Both the position numbers and the translations under genes were made by a program. Positions 52,011-60,407 of a stretch of 64,000 nt of DNA are shown in pieces. Source of the DNA: Paraburkholderia sp. Tr-20389. Lineage in GTDB: Bacteria > Pseudomonadota > Gammaproteobacteria > Burkholderiales > Burkholderiaceae. Below the pieces are notes generated by a model that was not told where the DNA came from, did not search any database, and worked only from the letters and a program-made list of their open reading frames with translations. Each line of letters opens with the position of its first letter. Position 1 is the first letter of the stretch. The stretch covers positions 87,875 to 151,874 of the forward strand of contig NZ_JAAGPD010000024.1 of assembly GCF_017104565.1 (NCBI RefSeq), in the 5' to 3' direction.

Positions 52011-53104
52011 ATACCATGCTCGGCCGGCTGCTCGATCCGCGCACGCTTCCGATCGTCGTCACCGTCGTGCTGTTCGCCGTGCTGTTCGGCTTCGGCTCGG
52101 TGATGTACACGGGCTTCTTCTCGCTGCAGGTGCTGCTGGGTCTGCTCGTCGACAACGCGTTCCTGCTGATCGTCGCGATCGGCATGACGTTTGTGATCGT
52201 GTCGGGCGGCATCGATCTGTCCGTCGGCTCCGTCGTCGCGCTGACGACGATTCTCTGCGCCATCTGCGCTGAGCGTCTGCACTGGCCCGTGTGGGTGATC
52301 GCGCCGCTGGTGCTCGCGTTCGGCACGCTGTACGGCGCCGCGATGGGCGCGCTGATTCACTTCTTCCGCCTGCAGCCGTTCATCGTCACGCTGGCCGGGA
52401 TGTTTCTCGCGCGCGGCGCCTGTTTTCTGATCACCACGCAGTCGATCACCATCAACGAATCGACCTTTCACGCGATGGCGGGCTTCAGCGTACCGATCGG
52501 CGGCGGCTCGCTGACATCCGGTGCGCTGATCGCGCTGCTGACGCTGGCCGTGGCGATCTACGTCGCGCACTTCACGCGTTTCGGGCGCAACGTGTATGCG
52601 CTCGGCGGCAACGAGCGCTCGGCGCTGCTGATGGGCTTGCCGGTCGCGCGCACGAGGATCGGCGTGTATGCATTGAGCGGCTTTTGCTCGGCGCTCGGTG
52701 GCTTCGTGTTCACGCTCTACGTGCTGTCCGGTTATGGACTGCAGGCGCAGGGCATGGAGCTCGATGCGATAGCCGCAACGGTGATCGGCGGCACCCTGCT
52801 GACGGGCGGTGTCGGTTACGTGATCGGCTCGGTGTTCGGCGTCGGCATTCTGGGCACGATCCAGACGCTGATCACGTTCGACGGCACGCTCAGTTCGTGG
52901 TGGACACGCATCGTGATCGGCACGCTGCTGTGCGCGTTCTGTCTGCTGCAACGGATCATCGAGCGGCATGCGGCGCGGCGCAAGTCGAACGGCACGGGGC
53001 TGGGCGCCAACGTGACAAAGCCCGCCGACAAGCCCGCGCCGACACACGGCACGAGCACGATCGATCTCGCGAAGATGAGTCCGACGACGCTGAAGCAGTC
53101 GTGA
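52007..53104 (+). CDS. yjfF: Second sugar ABC transporter permease
   Basis: 365 aa from MNTMLGRLLDP, overlapping the ytfT stop by 4 bases. Permease signature LLIVAIGMTFVIVSGGIDLSVGSVVALT, with the specificity-type motifs LYVLSGYGLQAQGMELDAIAA and TVIGGTLLTGGVGY. A tail of about 40 residues after the last helix is soluble. Completes a ytfQ-ytfR-ytfT-yjfF system. An apparent longer reading frame upstream lies within ytfT in another frame and is not real. Confidence 0.92.
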   Translation: MNTMLGRLLDPRTLPIVVTVVLFAVLFGFGSVMYTGFFSLQVLLGLLVDNAFLLIVAIGMTFVIVSGGIDLSVGSVVALTTILCAICAERLHWPVWVIAPLVLAFGTLYGAAMGALIHFFRLQPFIVTLAGMFLARGACFLITTQSITINESTFHAMAGFSVPIGGGSLTSGALIALLTLAVAIYVAHFTRFGRNVYALGGNERSALLMGLPVARTRIGVYALSGFCSALGGFVFTLYVLSGYGLQAQGMELDAIAATVIGGTLLTGGVGYVIGSVFGVGILGTIQTLITFDGTLSSWWTRIVIGTLLCAFCLLQRIIERHAARRKSNGTGLGANVTKPADKPAPTHGTSTIDLAKMSPTTLKQS

Positions 53105-53109
53105 GCGTG

Positions 53110-54090
53110 TCAGCCGGCTAGCGGCAGCGTTGCATCGTCCATCTGCGCGCGCGCATTGCGCCGCACCGCGCCCGGCGACACGCCGACGATGCGCTTGAAC
53201 GCGCGGCTGAACGCGGCGTCCGAGTCGTAACCGAGGCGCGTCGCGAGTGCCGTCAGCGATGCGTCCGTCTCCTGCAACTGCGTGAGCGCCGCCTGCATCT
53301 TCCAGCGCACGGCATAACGCATCGCCGGTTCGCCGACCAGTTGCGTGAAGCGCGCGGAGAACGCCGAGCGCGACATGCCGACGCTATCGGCGAGGGTGGC
53401 CACCGTCCAGTTGCTCGAAGGATCGCGATGAATCATCGCGATCGCACGGCCGATCTGCCCGTCGCGCAACGCGCCGAGCCAGCCCGTTTGCGCAGCGGGC
53501 GCACGCGCGATCCACGCGCGGATGGCCTGAATCACGAGTATGTCCGCGAGCCTCGTGATCACCGTTTCGCCTCCCGCATTCAGTTGCTGCGCTTCGGCCG
53601 CGATGAATCGCAACGTGCTCTGTATCCATTCCATTTCCGGCGACTGCCACGTGTCGACGCGAATCAGCTTCGGCAGCATCCCGATCAGCCGCTGAGCGGC
53701 GGGATGATCGAAACGCACGAGCGCGCAGATCATCGTGGTCGGCGCGCCGCCTTCGCCGTGACGAAGAATCTCGTAGCGATTGCTGACGGCTTCGCGCGGT
53801 AAGTCGAACAGTTTGCCGGCGGCAACGTCCGGCGCGCTCATCAGCCGATGCCCCGCGCCGTGCGGCACGAGTGCGAGGTCGCCGGGACGCAGCACGCAGC
53901 GCTCGGCACCTTCCACGTCGAGCAGACATTCGCCCGACGTGACGACATGGAACATCATCGATTGCTCGAACGGGGGCAGTTCGAGCGCCCACGGCGCGCT
54001 GAACTCCGAGCGGCAATAGAAGGTGCCGCTCATGCGCAGAAAGTGCAGCGCTTCGCCGAGAGGATCGCCGGATGCGGGCAGTGGGTTCAT
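53110..54090 (-). CDS. AraC-family regulator with cupin sensor
   Basis: 326 aa from MNPLPASGDPLGEALHFLRM. N-terminal cupin_6-type domain (MSGTFYCRSEFSAPWALELP ... GDLALVPHGAGHRL), C-terminal double HTH (WTVATLADSVGMSRSAFSARFTQL and LTALATRLGYDSDAAFSRAFKRIVG). Cupin_6/AraC pairs usually regulate an adjacent divergent oxidoreductase; here that is the NmrA-like gene. It is convergent with yjfF, ending 5 bases away, and is therefore unlikely to be the ytf regulator. Confidence 0.9.
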   Translation of the reverse strand: MNPLPASGDPLGEALHFLRMSGTFYCRSEFSAPWALELPPFEQSMMFHVVTSGECLLDVEGAERCVLRPGDLALVPHGAGHRLMSAPDVAAGKLFDLPREAVSNRYEILRHGEGGAPTTMICALVRFDHPAAQRLIGMLPKLIRVDTWQSPEMEWIQSTLRFIAAEAQQLNAGGETVITRLADILVIQAIRAWIARAPAAQTGWLGALRDGQIGRAIAMIHRDPSSNWTVATLADSVGMSRSAFSARFTQLVGEPAMRYAVRWKMQAALTQLQETDASLTALATRLGYDSDAAFSRAFKRIVGVSPGAVRRNARAQMDDATLPLAG

Positions 54091-54131
54091 GAGGACAGTG
54101 TAGGCGACACGAAGAACATCGTCCTGGTGCA

Positions 54132-54177
54132 TGGACGAATGAGCATGAAAGATGGATTCGGAATCATTGTTCGTCCA
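54132..54177. promoter_or_regulatory. Inverted repeat between AraC and NmrA genes
   Basis: TGGACGAA (54132-54139) and TTCGTCCA (54170-54177) are perfect 8-bp arms 38 bases apart centre to centre, in the divergent promoter region. Candidate AraC-protein operator. Confidence 0.6.
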
Positions 54178-54241
54178 GAGGAGCGTGGCTATTCTGGATT
54201 TACGGTCGCCGCACGACGCGGCGTGAAAGCGGAGATGATCC

Positions 54242-55093
54242 ATGAAAGCAGACACGATTCTCGTACTGGGCAGCACGGGCAAAACAGGCCGCCGTGTAGC
54301 GGAACGGCTCGAGAAGCAGGGCGTGGACGTGAGGCGCGGCTCACGTTCGGGCACGGCGCCGTTCGACTGGGCGAATCGCACCACATGGGCGCCTGCGTTG
54401 AACGGCGTGAAAGCTGTGTACATCGCTTACGCCCCGGACCTGGCGGTCGAAGCCGCCGCCGACGACATCGGGTCGTTCACGCAGCTTGCCGTGCAAAGCG
54501 GCGTGCAGCGACTCGTGCTGCTGTCGGGGCGCGGCGAGACGGAAGCGCAGCGGTGTGAAAACATCGTGCGCGAGGCGGGCGTCGAATGGACGTTGCTGCG
54601 TGCGAGCTGGTTCGCACAGAACTTCAGCGAGGCGCATTTTCTCGAACCGATACTCGCGGGTGAACTGGCGCTGCCCGTCGGCGATATCGGCGAGCCATTC
54701 GTCGATGCCGACGATATCGCCGACGTCGCCGCCGCCGCGCTCACGGAAGACGGCCACGCGGGCCAGCTCTACGAGTTGACGGGGCCGCGCCTGTTGCACT
54801 TCGCGGATGCCGTCGCGGAGATCGCGCAAGCCACGGGCAGGCCGATCCGCTTCACGCGCGTCGCGATGTCCGGGTACGTCGCCGCACTCGAAGCAGCACA
54901 ACTGCCGCCCGACGTGGTCGGCCTGATCCGCTATCTGTTCACGGAGGTCCTCGACGGACGCAATGCGTCCGTGCAGGATGGCGTGTTTCGCGCGCTCGGC
55001 AGACGACCGCGCGAGTTTCGCGATTACGCGCGCGCGACGGCCGCAACGGGCGTCTGGACGCCGGCCGTAGAAGACAGGGCACCCAGCTTTTGA
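54242..55093 (+). CDS. NmrA-like NAD(P)-binding protein
   Basis: 283 aa atypical SDR. Nucleotide-binding LVLGSTGKTGRRVAERL at the N-terminus, AVYIAYAP, VLLSGRGE, TLLRASWFAQNF and VDADDIADVA, as in NmrA/QOR2-type quinone- or redox-sensing dehydrogenases. ATG 54242 lies after GGAGATGATCC. Substrate unknown. Controlled probably by the divergent AraC gene. The last 70 bases overlap the phasin gene on the other strand. Confidence 0.86.
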   Translation: MKADTILVLGSTGKTGRRVAERLEKQGVDVRRGSRSGTAPFDWANRTTWAPALNGVKAVYIAYAPDLAVEAAADDIGSFTQLAVQSGVQRLVLLSGRGETEAQRCENIVREAGVEWTLLRASWFAQNFSEAHFLEPILAGELALPVGDIGEPFVDADDIADVAAAALTEDGHAGQLYELTGPRLLHFADAVAEIAQATGRPIRFTRVAMSGYVAALEAAQLPPDVVGLIRYLFTEVLDGRNASVQDGVFRALGRRPREFRDYARATAATGVWTPAVEDRAPSF

Positions 55094-55575
55094 TTGAGCC
55101 AGTACGCGTACGACACCTCGATATTCTCCTGAAGCGCGACGAGGTTCGTGGTCTGGTCGATCAGCAGTTGCCCGATCTGCGCGATCAGGTTGAACTCCTG
55201 CTCGACCAGTTTCGTCACGGTGTTCGCGCCGCGGATTTCCGCGCGCTCGCGATTCCACGCGGCCCAGCCTTGCAGCCACGACTGCTGCTGCAAGGTCAGA
55301 CGCTCGACGATGGCCTGTTGCATCTGGGCCAGCTCGCTCCAGGTCTGCAGGTCCATGCCGAACGCGAACAGCCGCGCGGTATCGATGCCGTTGGTGGCCG
55401 AACGCGCGGCCCAGCCGCTGAGCAGCACGGGCATCTTCAGCGTGTCCTGAACGGCGCCGGCGCGCGCGGCAGGCGCGGTCTTCTGCACGGCAGCCGCGGC
55501 CGTCACGGCGCCCGACGCGGCTCGCGATGCAGCCGTCTGTTCCGCAAGCGCGGGCGTAAGTGTCATTTCGTTCAT
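55024..55575 (-). CDS. Phasin-like PHB granule protein
   Basis: 183 aa, no signal peptide. An alanine-rich start, then a helical, amphipathic core (FAFGMDLQTWSELAQMQQAI, NTVTKLVEQEFNLIAQIGQLL, WLNQKLGALSS) typical of phasins, which coat PHB granules. It follows the PHB depolymerase gene by 26 bases on the same strand, supporting the assignment. Its 3' end overlaps the convergent NmrA-like gene by 70 bases. Confidence 0.78.
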   Translation of the reverse strand: MNEMTLTPALAEQTAASRAASGAVTAAAAVQKTAPAARAGAVQDTLKMPVLLSGWAARSATNGIDTARLFAFGMDLQTWSELAQMQQAIVERLTLQQQSWLQGWAAWNRERAEIRGANTVTKLVEQEFNLIAQIGQLLIDQTTNLVALQENIEVSYAYWLNQKLGALSSTAGVQTPVAAVARA

Positions 55576-55601
55576 AGCAGGCTCGTCAGGTAAGAGGAAG
55601 G

Positions 55602-56657
55602 TCAGCCGCCAAGCCGGCTCAGCATGCTATACAGCGCCTTGATCTGGATCGCGTCGCGCGAATAGTAGTCGGGCTGGTCGGGGTCGTCGCTCGTATAGCC
55701 CCACCAGTCCCAACAGCCATCCGGGTTTTGCAGGCCGCCGCCGTCCACGCCCGTCGCCTGCGGGTACAGCACGATGATGTCGTTGCTGTCGGCGAGTTCG
55801 TTGTACCCCGTCGACGTGATATAGCGGTTGCCGTAGGGCGCCTGGTTCGCGATGTCGGCGCGTCCGTACACGTAGTTCACGTAGCTGTAGCCCTGCTTGC
55901 AGCCGTGCAGCACGACGTGCACGCGCGCGGGTGCACCTTCTTCGACGGCGCGTGGCACGTACGCGTAGCCGAATTCACCCATGCTCGCGCGCGCTTCGCG
56001 GCCGAAGAATTCCGTCTGGTCGAAGCGCAGCAGGCGGCCGGTGGTCTGCTGCGCAGCGGGCTTCAGATCGGCGTAGATGTGATGCAGGATACGGTGCGAC
56101 TGCATGAAGCCGCCCTGGTTGATATACGGTGGCTGGTTGGTGTCGAGCTTCGAATCTTCGGGATTGTCGGTGACGATGGAGTGGCCGGCGGGCACCGTAT
56201 CGTCGAACAGGATATCGTTCGACGCTACGCCGAGCAGTTCATAGAAGCGCTGCGTGCACTTCACGACGTCCGAATACACGACGGTATCGCGCGAGCCCGT
56301 GAACAGATAGATGCGATCGCCTTTGAGATTCGACAGCGGATCGATCGCGCCTGCCTGCTCGGTGTCGCGCGCAAGTTGCGCGAGGCGCGGTGCACTCGGC
56401 CCCGTCTGCGGCGTCAACGGGCTCATGCAGATGTATTCGGCGCTTTGCACATAGGCATCGGCTGCAAGCGGCGCCGCACCCCGAAACGATTCGGAGCAGC
56501 GAAACGGTCCGCCCGCAATCACGCCGACGCCTGCAAAACTGGCCGAATGCGCGAGGTGCAGTTGCACCGTCATGAACGCGCCCGACGATAAACCGGAAAT
56601 GGAACTCTCGCCTTTCTTGACCTTGTAGTCGCGCAGTTGAACGATCTCGTTCGCCAT
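55602..56657 (-). CDS. phaZ: Poly(3-hydroxybutyrate) depolymerase, intracellular type
   Basis: 351 aa from MANEIVQLRDYKV. Lipase box GLSSG with the serine in SISGLSSGAFMT; the family-wide RIYLFTGSRDTVVYSD and GHSIVTDN with the catalytic Asp and His. There is no signal peptide, so it resembles the intracellular amorphous-granule PHB depolymerases of Cupriavidus (PhaZd type). It degrades PHB to oligomers or 3-hydroxybutyrate, feeding bdhA. Operon with phasin. Confidence 0.88.
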   Translation of the reverse strand: MANEIVQLRDYKVKKGESSISGLSSGAFMTVQLHLAHSASFAGVGVIAGGPFRCSESFRGAAPLAADAYVQSAEYICMSPLTPQTGPSAPRLAQLARDTEQAGAIDPLSNLKGDRIYLFTGSRDTVVYSDVVKCTQRFYELLGVASNDILFDDTVPAGHSIVTDNPEDSKLDTNQPPYINQGGFMQSHRILHHIYADLKPAAQQTTGRLLRFDQTEFFGREARASMGEFGYAYVPRAVEEGAPARVHVVLHGCKQGYSYVNYVYGRADIANQAPYGNRYITSTGYNELADSNDIIVLYPQATGVDGGGLQNPDGCWDWWGYTSDDPDQPDYYSRDAIQIKALYSMLSRLGG

Positions 56658-56941
56658 TGAATAGTCCCCCGTACGAGTCGTGCAGCTACGACGACGTTCA
56701 TCGCGGCTGCACGGATGTGTGATACGTGAAGGTCGTTTGTCGAGCCGCTTTTCGCGGCGCTTCGAGGCCGAAGCTCTATTGGTATAGGCGAGCTTGCGCA
56801 GTGCAGCAAGCGCTTTATTCTGAAGATTGACACGCGCGGTTCGTGTTCGTGTGCTGAGGCAGCAAAGGGATGCCGCGTGCATTGCATTCACGCGTTGTGC
56901 ATCGCGTTGCACCGCGCATTTTTTACGCGCTACGGGCGATG
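56658..56941. other. Intergenic, nothing recognised
   Basis: 284 bases between pstS2 (stop side) and phaZ (start side). The phaZ promoter should lie here; only TTGACA-like AGATTGACACG at about 56825 on the plus strand was noted. No gene or hairpin. Confidence 0.4.
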
Positions 56942-57973
56942 CTACTGCGTGGCAACCGGCCTCTCCGGTACGCCTTTGAAGCGCGTATGCAACTGCGTGC
57001 GGATTTCCTCGATCACGGGCGGCGGCAGCGGAATGTAGTCGAGGTCCTGCGCGGCGCGATGCCCGTTTAAAAAGGCCCACTCGAAGAAGCTGAGGGCCTC
57101 CTTGCCGTGATCGGGCTTGTCCTGCGTGACGGGCATCAGCACGAAGGTCGCGCCCATCACGGGCCATGCGTCTTTGCCGGGCTCGTTGGTGAGGATCGCA
57201 TAGAGCGAGGTCTGCCAGTCGGCGCCCGACGCGGCCGCGTTGAACGCGTCAGGTCCGGGCTGCACCGACACGCCCGATGCGTTTCTCATCGCCGCGTAGG
57301 CGATATGGTTCTGCTTCGTGAAGTCCCATGCGACATAGCCGATCGAACCGGGCAGATAGCGCACGTAGGTCGCCACGCCTTCGTTGCCTTTACCGCCGAT
57401 ACCGCGCGGCCAGTGAACGGACGTGCCTTCGCCGACCCGGGTTTTCCATTCGGGGCTGACTTGCGACAGATAGTGCGTCCAGATGAGCGTCGTGCCCGAA
57501 CCATCGGTGCGGCGTATCACGGCGATCGCGAGATCGGGCAGCTTCAGCTTCGGGTTCAGTACGGCGATGGCCGGGTCGTTCCAGTTCACGATCTTGCCGA
57601 GGTAGATGTCGCTCAGAACCTGACCGGACAACGTCAGCTCGCCCGGCTTGATACCCGGAATATTGATGACGGGCACGACGCCGCCGATCACAGTCGGGAA
57701 CTGGACCAGACCGCTCTTGCTCAGTTGGCTTTCCGTCAGCGGCGCGTCGGACCCGGCGAAGTCGACTTGTCCAGAGAGAATCTGCTTGACGCCTTCCGTC
57801 GATCCAACGCCGAGATAATGAACGGTGCCGCCACCGGATTTCTTGTAGCCGTCCGCCCATGCGAGGTAAATCGGCGCGGCGAACGTGCTGCCCGCGCCGG
57901 TGATGTCGGCGGCATGGGCAGTCATCGACAAAAGAGAGGCAAGCACGGCAAGCGCGGTCGGCATGGTTCTCAC
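56942..57973 (-). CDS. pstS: PstS-type phosphate-binding protein, second copy
   Basis: 343 aa from a GTG at 57973 (VRTMPTALAVLASLLS), with GAGGG five bases upstream. An ATG at 57964 is the alternative. Signal peptide cleaved after AHA. PstS motifs: [45 protein letters not shown] and RRTDGSGTTLIWTHYL. Length is normal. No pstCAB beside it. It is paralogous to the gene at the left edge, with clear but incomplete identity. Confidence 0.93.
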   Translation of the reverse strand: MRTMPTALAVLASLLSMTAHAADITGAGSTFAAPIYLAWADGYKKSGGGTVHYLGVGSTEGVKQILSGQVDFAGSDAPLTESQLSKSGLVQFPTVIGGVVPVINIPGIKPGELTLSGQVLSDIYLGKIVNWNDPAIAVLNPKLKLPDLAIAVIRRTDGSGTTLIWTHYLSQVSPEWKTRVGEGTSVHWPRGIGGKGNEGVATYVRYLPGSIGYVAWDFTKQNHIAYAAMRNASGVSVQPGPDAFNAAASGADWQTSLYAILTNEPGKDAWPVMGATFVLMPVTQDKPDHGKEALSFFEWAFLNGHRAAQDLDYIPLPPPVIEEIRTQLHTRFKGVPERPVATQ

Positions 57974-58272
57974 GATACCCTCACTAATATTGCTATTCGC
58001 GTTGTTCGGTGATGGCCGGTCCAGCCGTTCGTTGTCGGCGCGTGGTTGACGATGCGTCACGAGATGGCATTGCCATGACAGTGATTAGAGTTCTCACGCG
58101 CGCGCTACGCAAATTGAATCGACCTATCGGAAACCCGCACGGAGACTCGGTCTGCGCGCTGTGCATTCATCGGAAGAGAGCGCGGATGACAGATGACGCA
58201 ACGGATTTTTCATGCTGTATGCTGATTCGAAAACGAGCGTGGCGGCTGCATCCTTAAAAGGAGAAATCGATA
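57974..58272. other. Intergenic upstream of pstS2 and unknown gene
   Basis: 299 bases of divergent promoter region. I searched by eye for a Pho box (two CTGTCAT-type direct repeats 11 bp apart): one CCATGACAGTGA at 58073 contains a single CTGTCAT in reverse orientation, but no second copy at the right spacing was found. No gene. Confidence 0.45.
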
Positions 58273-59286
58273 ATGGACTTTCTGCGCCGGCTGTTCCATC
58301 GCGATGAACCGGCCGCGTCTCCGATGGATGCCGCGCGTATCGATGAAGCCATCGAACGCATACTCGCCATCCATCCGCGCATCGGCGTGGTGAGCCGCTA
58401 CCGGCAGCGGCTGAAGCAACCGATATCGGTCGCGCTCCAGTACACGGACGAACTGCTGGCGTCGCTGCCCGCCACCCTCGATGCGAATGCCGACGCGTGG
58501 GCGGCCAGCCCGAATCTGCGCGCGTTCTTCGCGACGCCCGAGGACATCGCCGATACGTTCGGCCGCTCCGAAGACGTGCGCGCCTTCTTCGATCAGAACC
58601 CCGGCGCCGTCGATCTGCATGGCACGCTGGGGATGGCGTTGACCGAGCGCCACGTGCTGGGCGTCGCACTCGACGGCGACACGCTGCATCACGATGTCGC
58701 TCAAACCACGCTAAGTTTCAGCGATCATCACGTCAGGATCTGCGGGCTCACGGAAGAGGCGTTGCGTAAGGAGATCGAACGCAGGCTGATCGATCAGCTC
58801 GCGCTCGAAGGGCTCTCGATGCTGGCCGCCACGCGCGCCGCACGGCTCGCGCGCGGGCGCGAGCTGATGCAGGAGCGGGTGGCGTTGCTGCATCGGCGCG
58901 GCACGGGTATCTCGTCTTTCGCGGGCGGCGGCGCGACCGTCGAAGCCGACGAACTCGTGCACGTGCAGACACAGATCGCACAGAATGCTGAAAGCCTTGC
59001 CGCGCTCCGAGTGCCGACAGATGTCGTCGAACACGAGCTCGAAGGCATTTGCGAGGTGTTCGGCAAGCCCGCCGATTACGTCTATATCCGGAACCGGCAC
59101 ATTCGCATCGATATGATGAACGTGGTGCAGGAAGGCGAGACGAAAGTCGGCAACGATATCGAGTTCCACTTTGTGCGTATTCCGGGCGTCACGCCGCAGA
59201 TGCGCGCGTTCGCGCTGGTCCGTTTTCGCCGTTCCGATCTGCCGCCAGGGGGATTGCATATCGACGCCGCGATGCGCGCTCTATAA
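58273..59286 (+). CDS. Conserved protein of unknown function
   Basis: 337 aa, MDFLRRLFHRDEPAASP start after AAAAGGAGAAATCG. No signal peptide or membrane helix. Mixed alpha/beta with a long helical region (ERRLIDQLALEGLSMLAATRAARLARGREL) that may form a coiled coil at about 165-200, and a C-terminal domain (DYVYIRNRHIRIDMMNVVQEG ... EIEFHFVRIPG). I do not recognise the family. Its strong ribosome-binding site suggests good expression. Divergent from pstS2. Confidence 0.8.
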   Translation: MDFLRRLFHRDEPAASPMDAARIDEAIERILAIHPRIGVVSRYRQRLKQPISVALQYTDELLASLPATLDANADAWAASPNLRAFFATPEDIADTFGRSEDVRAFFDQNPGAVDLHGTLGMALTERHVLGVALDGDTLHHDVAQTTLSFSDHHVRICGLTEEALRKEIERRLIDQLALEGLSMLAATRAARLARGRELMQERVALLHRRGTGISSFAGGGATVEADELVHVQTQIAQNAESLAALRVPTDVVEHELEGICEVFGKPADYVYIRNRHIRIDMMNVVQEGETKVGNDIEFHFVRIPGVTPQMRAFALVRFRRSDLPPGGLHIDAAMRAL

Positions 59287-59331
59287 GATCGAAGCAGGAT
59301 GTCGCGCCTGGCGACGAAGCGGAGGTTACAG

Positions 59332-59559
59332 ATGATCAGGTTCGATCTGATTGTGTTGTCCGTGGCGGCAAGCCTCGTCGTTTCGCTGACGCCGGCGCGA
59401 CAAGCCATCGCGCAACCGTCCGCGATGAAGCCGATGCAGGATGCGCAGCGAAAAGCCGAACAGAAGGCGCGCAACGCTCAAAAGAAAGATGAAGAGCAGG
59501 CCGCGTCGCAAGACAAAGCTCCCAAGCCGGACAGCACCAAACCTGCATCGTCGCCGTGA
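59332..59559 (+). CDS. Small exported charged protein
   Basis: 75 aa from MIRFDLIVLSVAASLVV behind GCGGAGG. Signal peptide to about residue 26 (AIAQ), then a lysine/glutamine/alanine-rich coil (QRKAEQKARNAQKKDEEQAA) and a proline/serine-rich end. Probably periplasmic and unstructured; no family. Confidence 0.68.
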   Translation: MIRFDLIVLSVAASLVVSLTPARQAIAQPSAMKPMQDAQRKAEQKARNAQKKDEEQAASQDKAPKPDSTKPASSP

Positions 59560-59754
59560 GGCCTTTGCCGCTGCGTTTAGCGTGTACGTCGTTTCAGTTT
59601 TCTGATCGTTTGCTGCCGCTATTGCGCAATCCGCATTGATGCGATGTTGGTGGAAATACGCCAACACACAGGGAAAGTCACATAGACTGTTTGCAGAGGC
59701 TTTCTGCTTTTCGTGCGAACGACAATCTTGCCGTGTGCCGTTATCGAGGCAACC

Positions 59755-59967
59755 ATGAAACGCATTGTGCTGGCCACACTACTGGGCTTCTCGTGTGTCG
59801 CCGTAGCGGCGCAGAATTGCGAAGAGATCAAGAGCAACTGCGCGGCAGGCTATGCGCGCGCCGTTCAGGCATGTGGGCCGTCGGGTGACAGGCGGGCGGG
59901 TATCTGCCGGGCCGAAGCGCACAACAAATACATCGAATGCGTCAGGGCGGGTGGTTGCGAAGCCTGA
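59755..59967 (+). CDS. Small secreted cysteine-rich protein
   Basis: 70 aa. Signal peptide MKRIVLATLLGFSCVAVAA; the mature part has six cysteines (NCEEIKSNC, VQACG, GICR, ECVRAGGC), consistent with three disulfides in the periplasm. CGAGGCAACC before the ATG. Unknown function. Confidence 0.7.
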   Translation: MKRIVLATLLGFSCVAVAAQNCEEIKSNCAAGYARAVQACGPSGDRRAGICRAEAHNKYIECVRAGGCEA

Positions 59968-60081
59968 TATCAATGGATGCGGCTTCTTCGCCAGATCAAG
60001 CAGAACGGTAGTCACCGGATTCATCAACTGCGTTGCGCGCTCGCGCTCGGCGAGCGGACTTTCCATGAGGAGAACGTCGTT

Positions 60082-60339
60082 ATGGCTGAGCTTTGGGTAG
60101 GCAATATCGAAGACAACACGAGCGATGAGGAAATCAAATCCTTTCTTTGCCGCTACGGGTTTCCGCCGTTCGATTCGATTCAGCGCGTCGAAGGCACGGG
60201 TGAACGTCCGGCCGTCGTGCTCGGATTCAACGACGTCGGCGCGCACATTCTGCAGAATCTGCAGCCGCGCGTTCACAACATGTTCTGGAAGAACCGCACG
60301 CTGACGGTGCAGGTCGTGCCCGAGCGCGACGAGTCCTGA
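60082..60339 (+). CDS. RRM-type RNA-binding protein
   Basis: 85 aa. RNP-like strands ELWVGNIEDNTSDEEIKSFL and RPAVVLGFNDVGAHILQNL, with a beta-alpha-beta-beta-alpha-beta order and the basic end RTLTVQVVPERD. Bacterial single-RRM proteins bind RNA in stress or cold. GAGGAGAACGTC precedes the start. RNP1 is degenerate. Not linked in an obvious operon. Confidence 0.82.
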   Translation: MAELWVGNIEDNTSDEEIKSFLCRYGFPPFDSIQRVEGTGERPAVVLGFNDVGAHILQNLQPRVHNMFWKNRTLTVQVVPERDES

Positions 60340-60407
60340 TGCGTGTGCCGTCCATGCGCCGCATGGACCTTTAGCCGAACTGTTACGGCGCTTACGGGAG
60401 ACGAGCG

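Noticed and set aside
50957-53104. Apparent fused 715-aa double permease
   Set aside because: The first half is an out-of-frame reading of ytfT, arginine-rich and not membrane-like; yjfF starts at 52007.
57974-58272. Pho box upstream of pstS2
   Set aside because: Only one CTGTCAT-like heptamer was found, without a second at 11-bp spacing.
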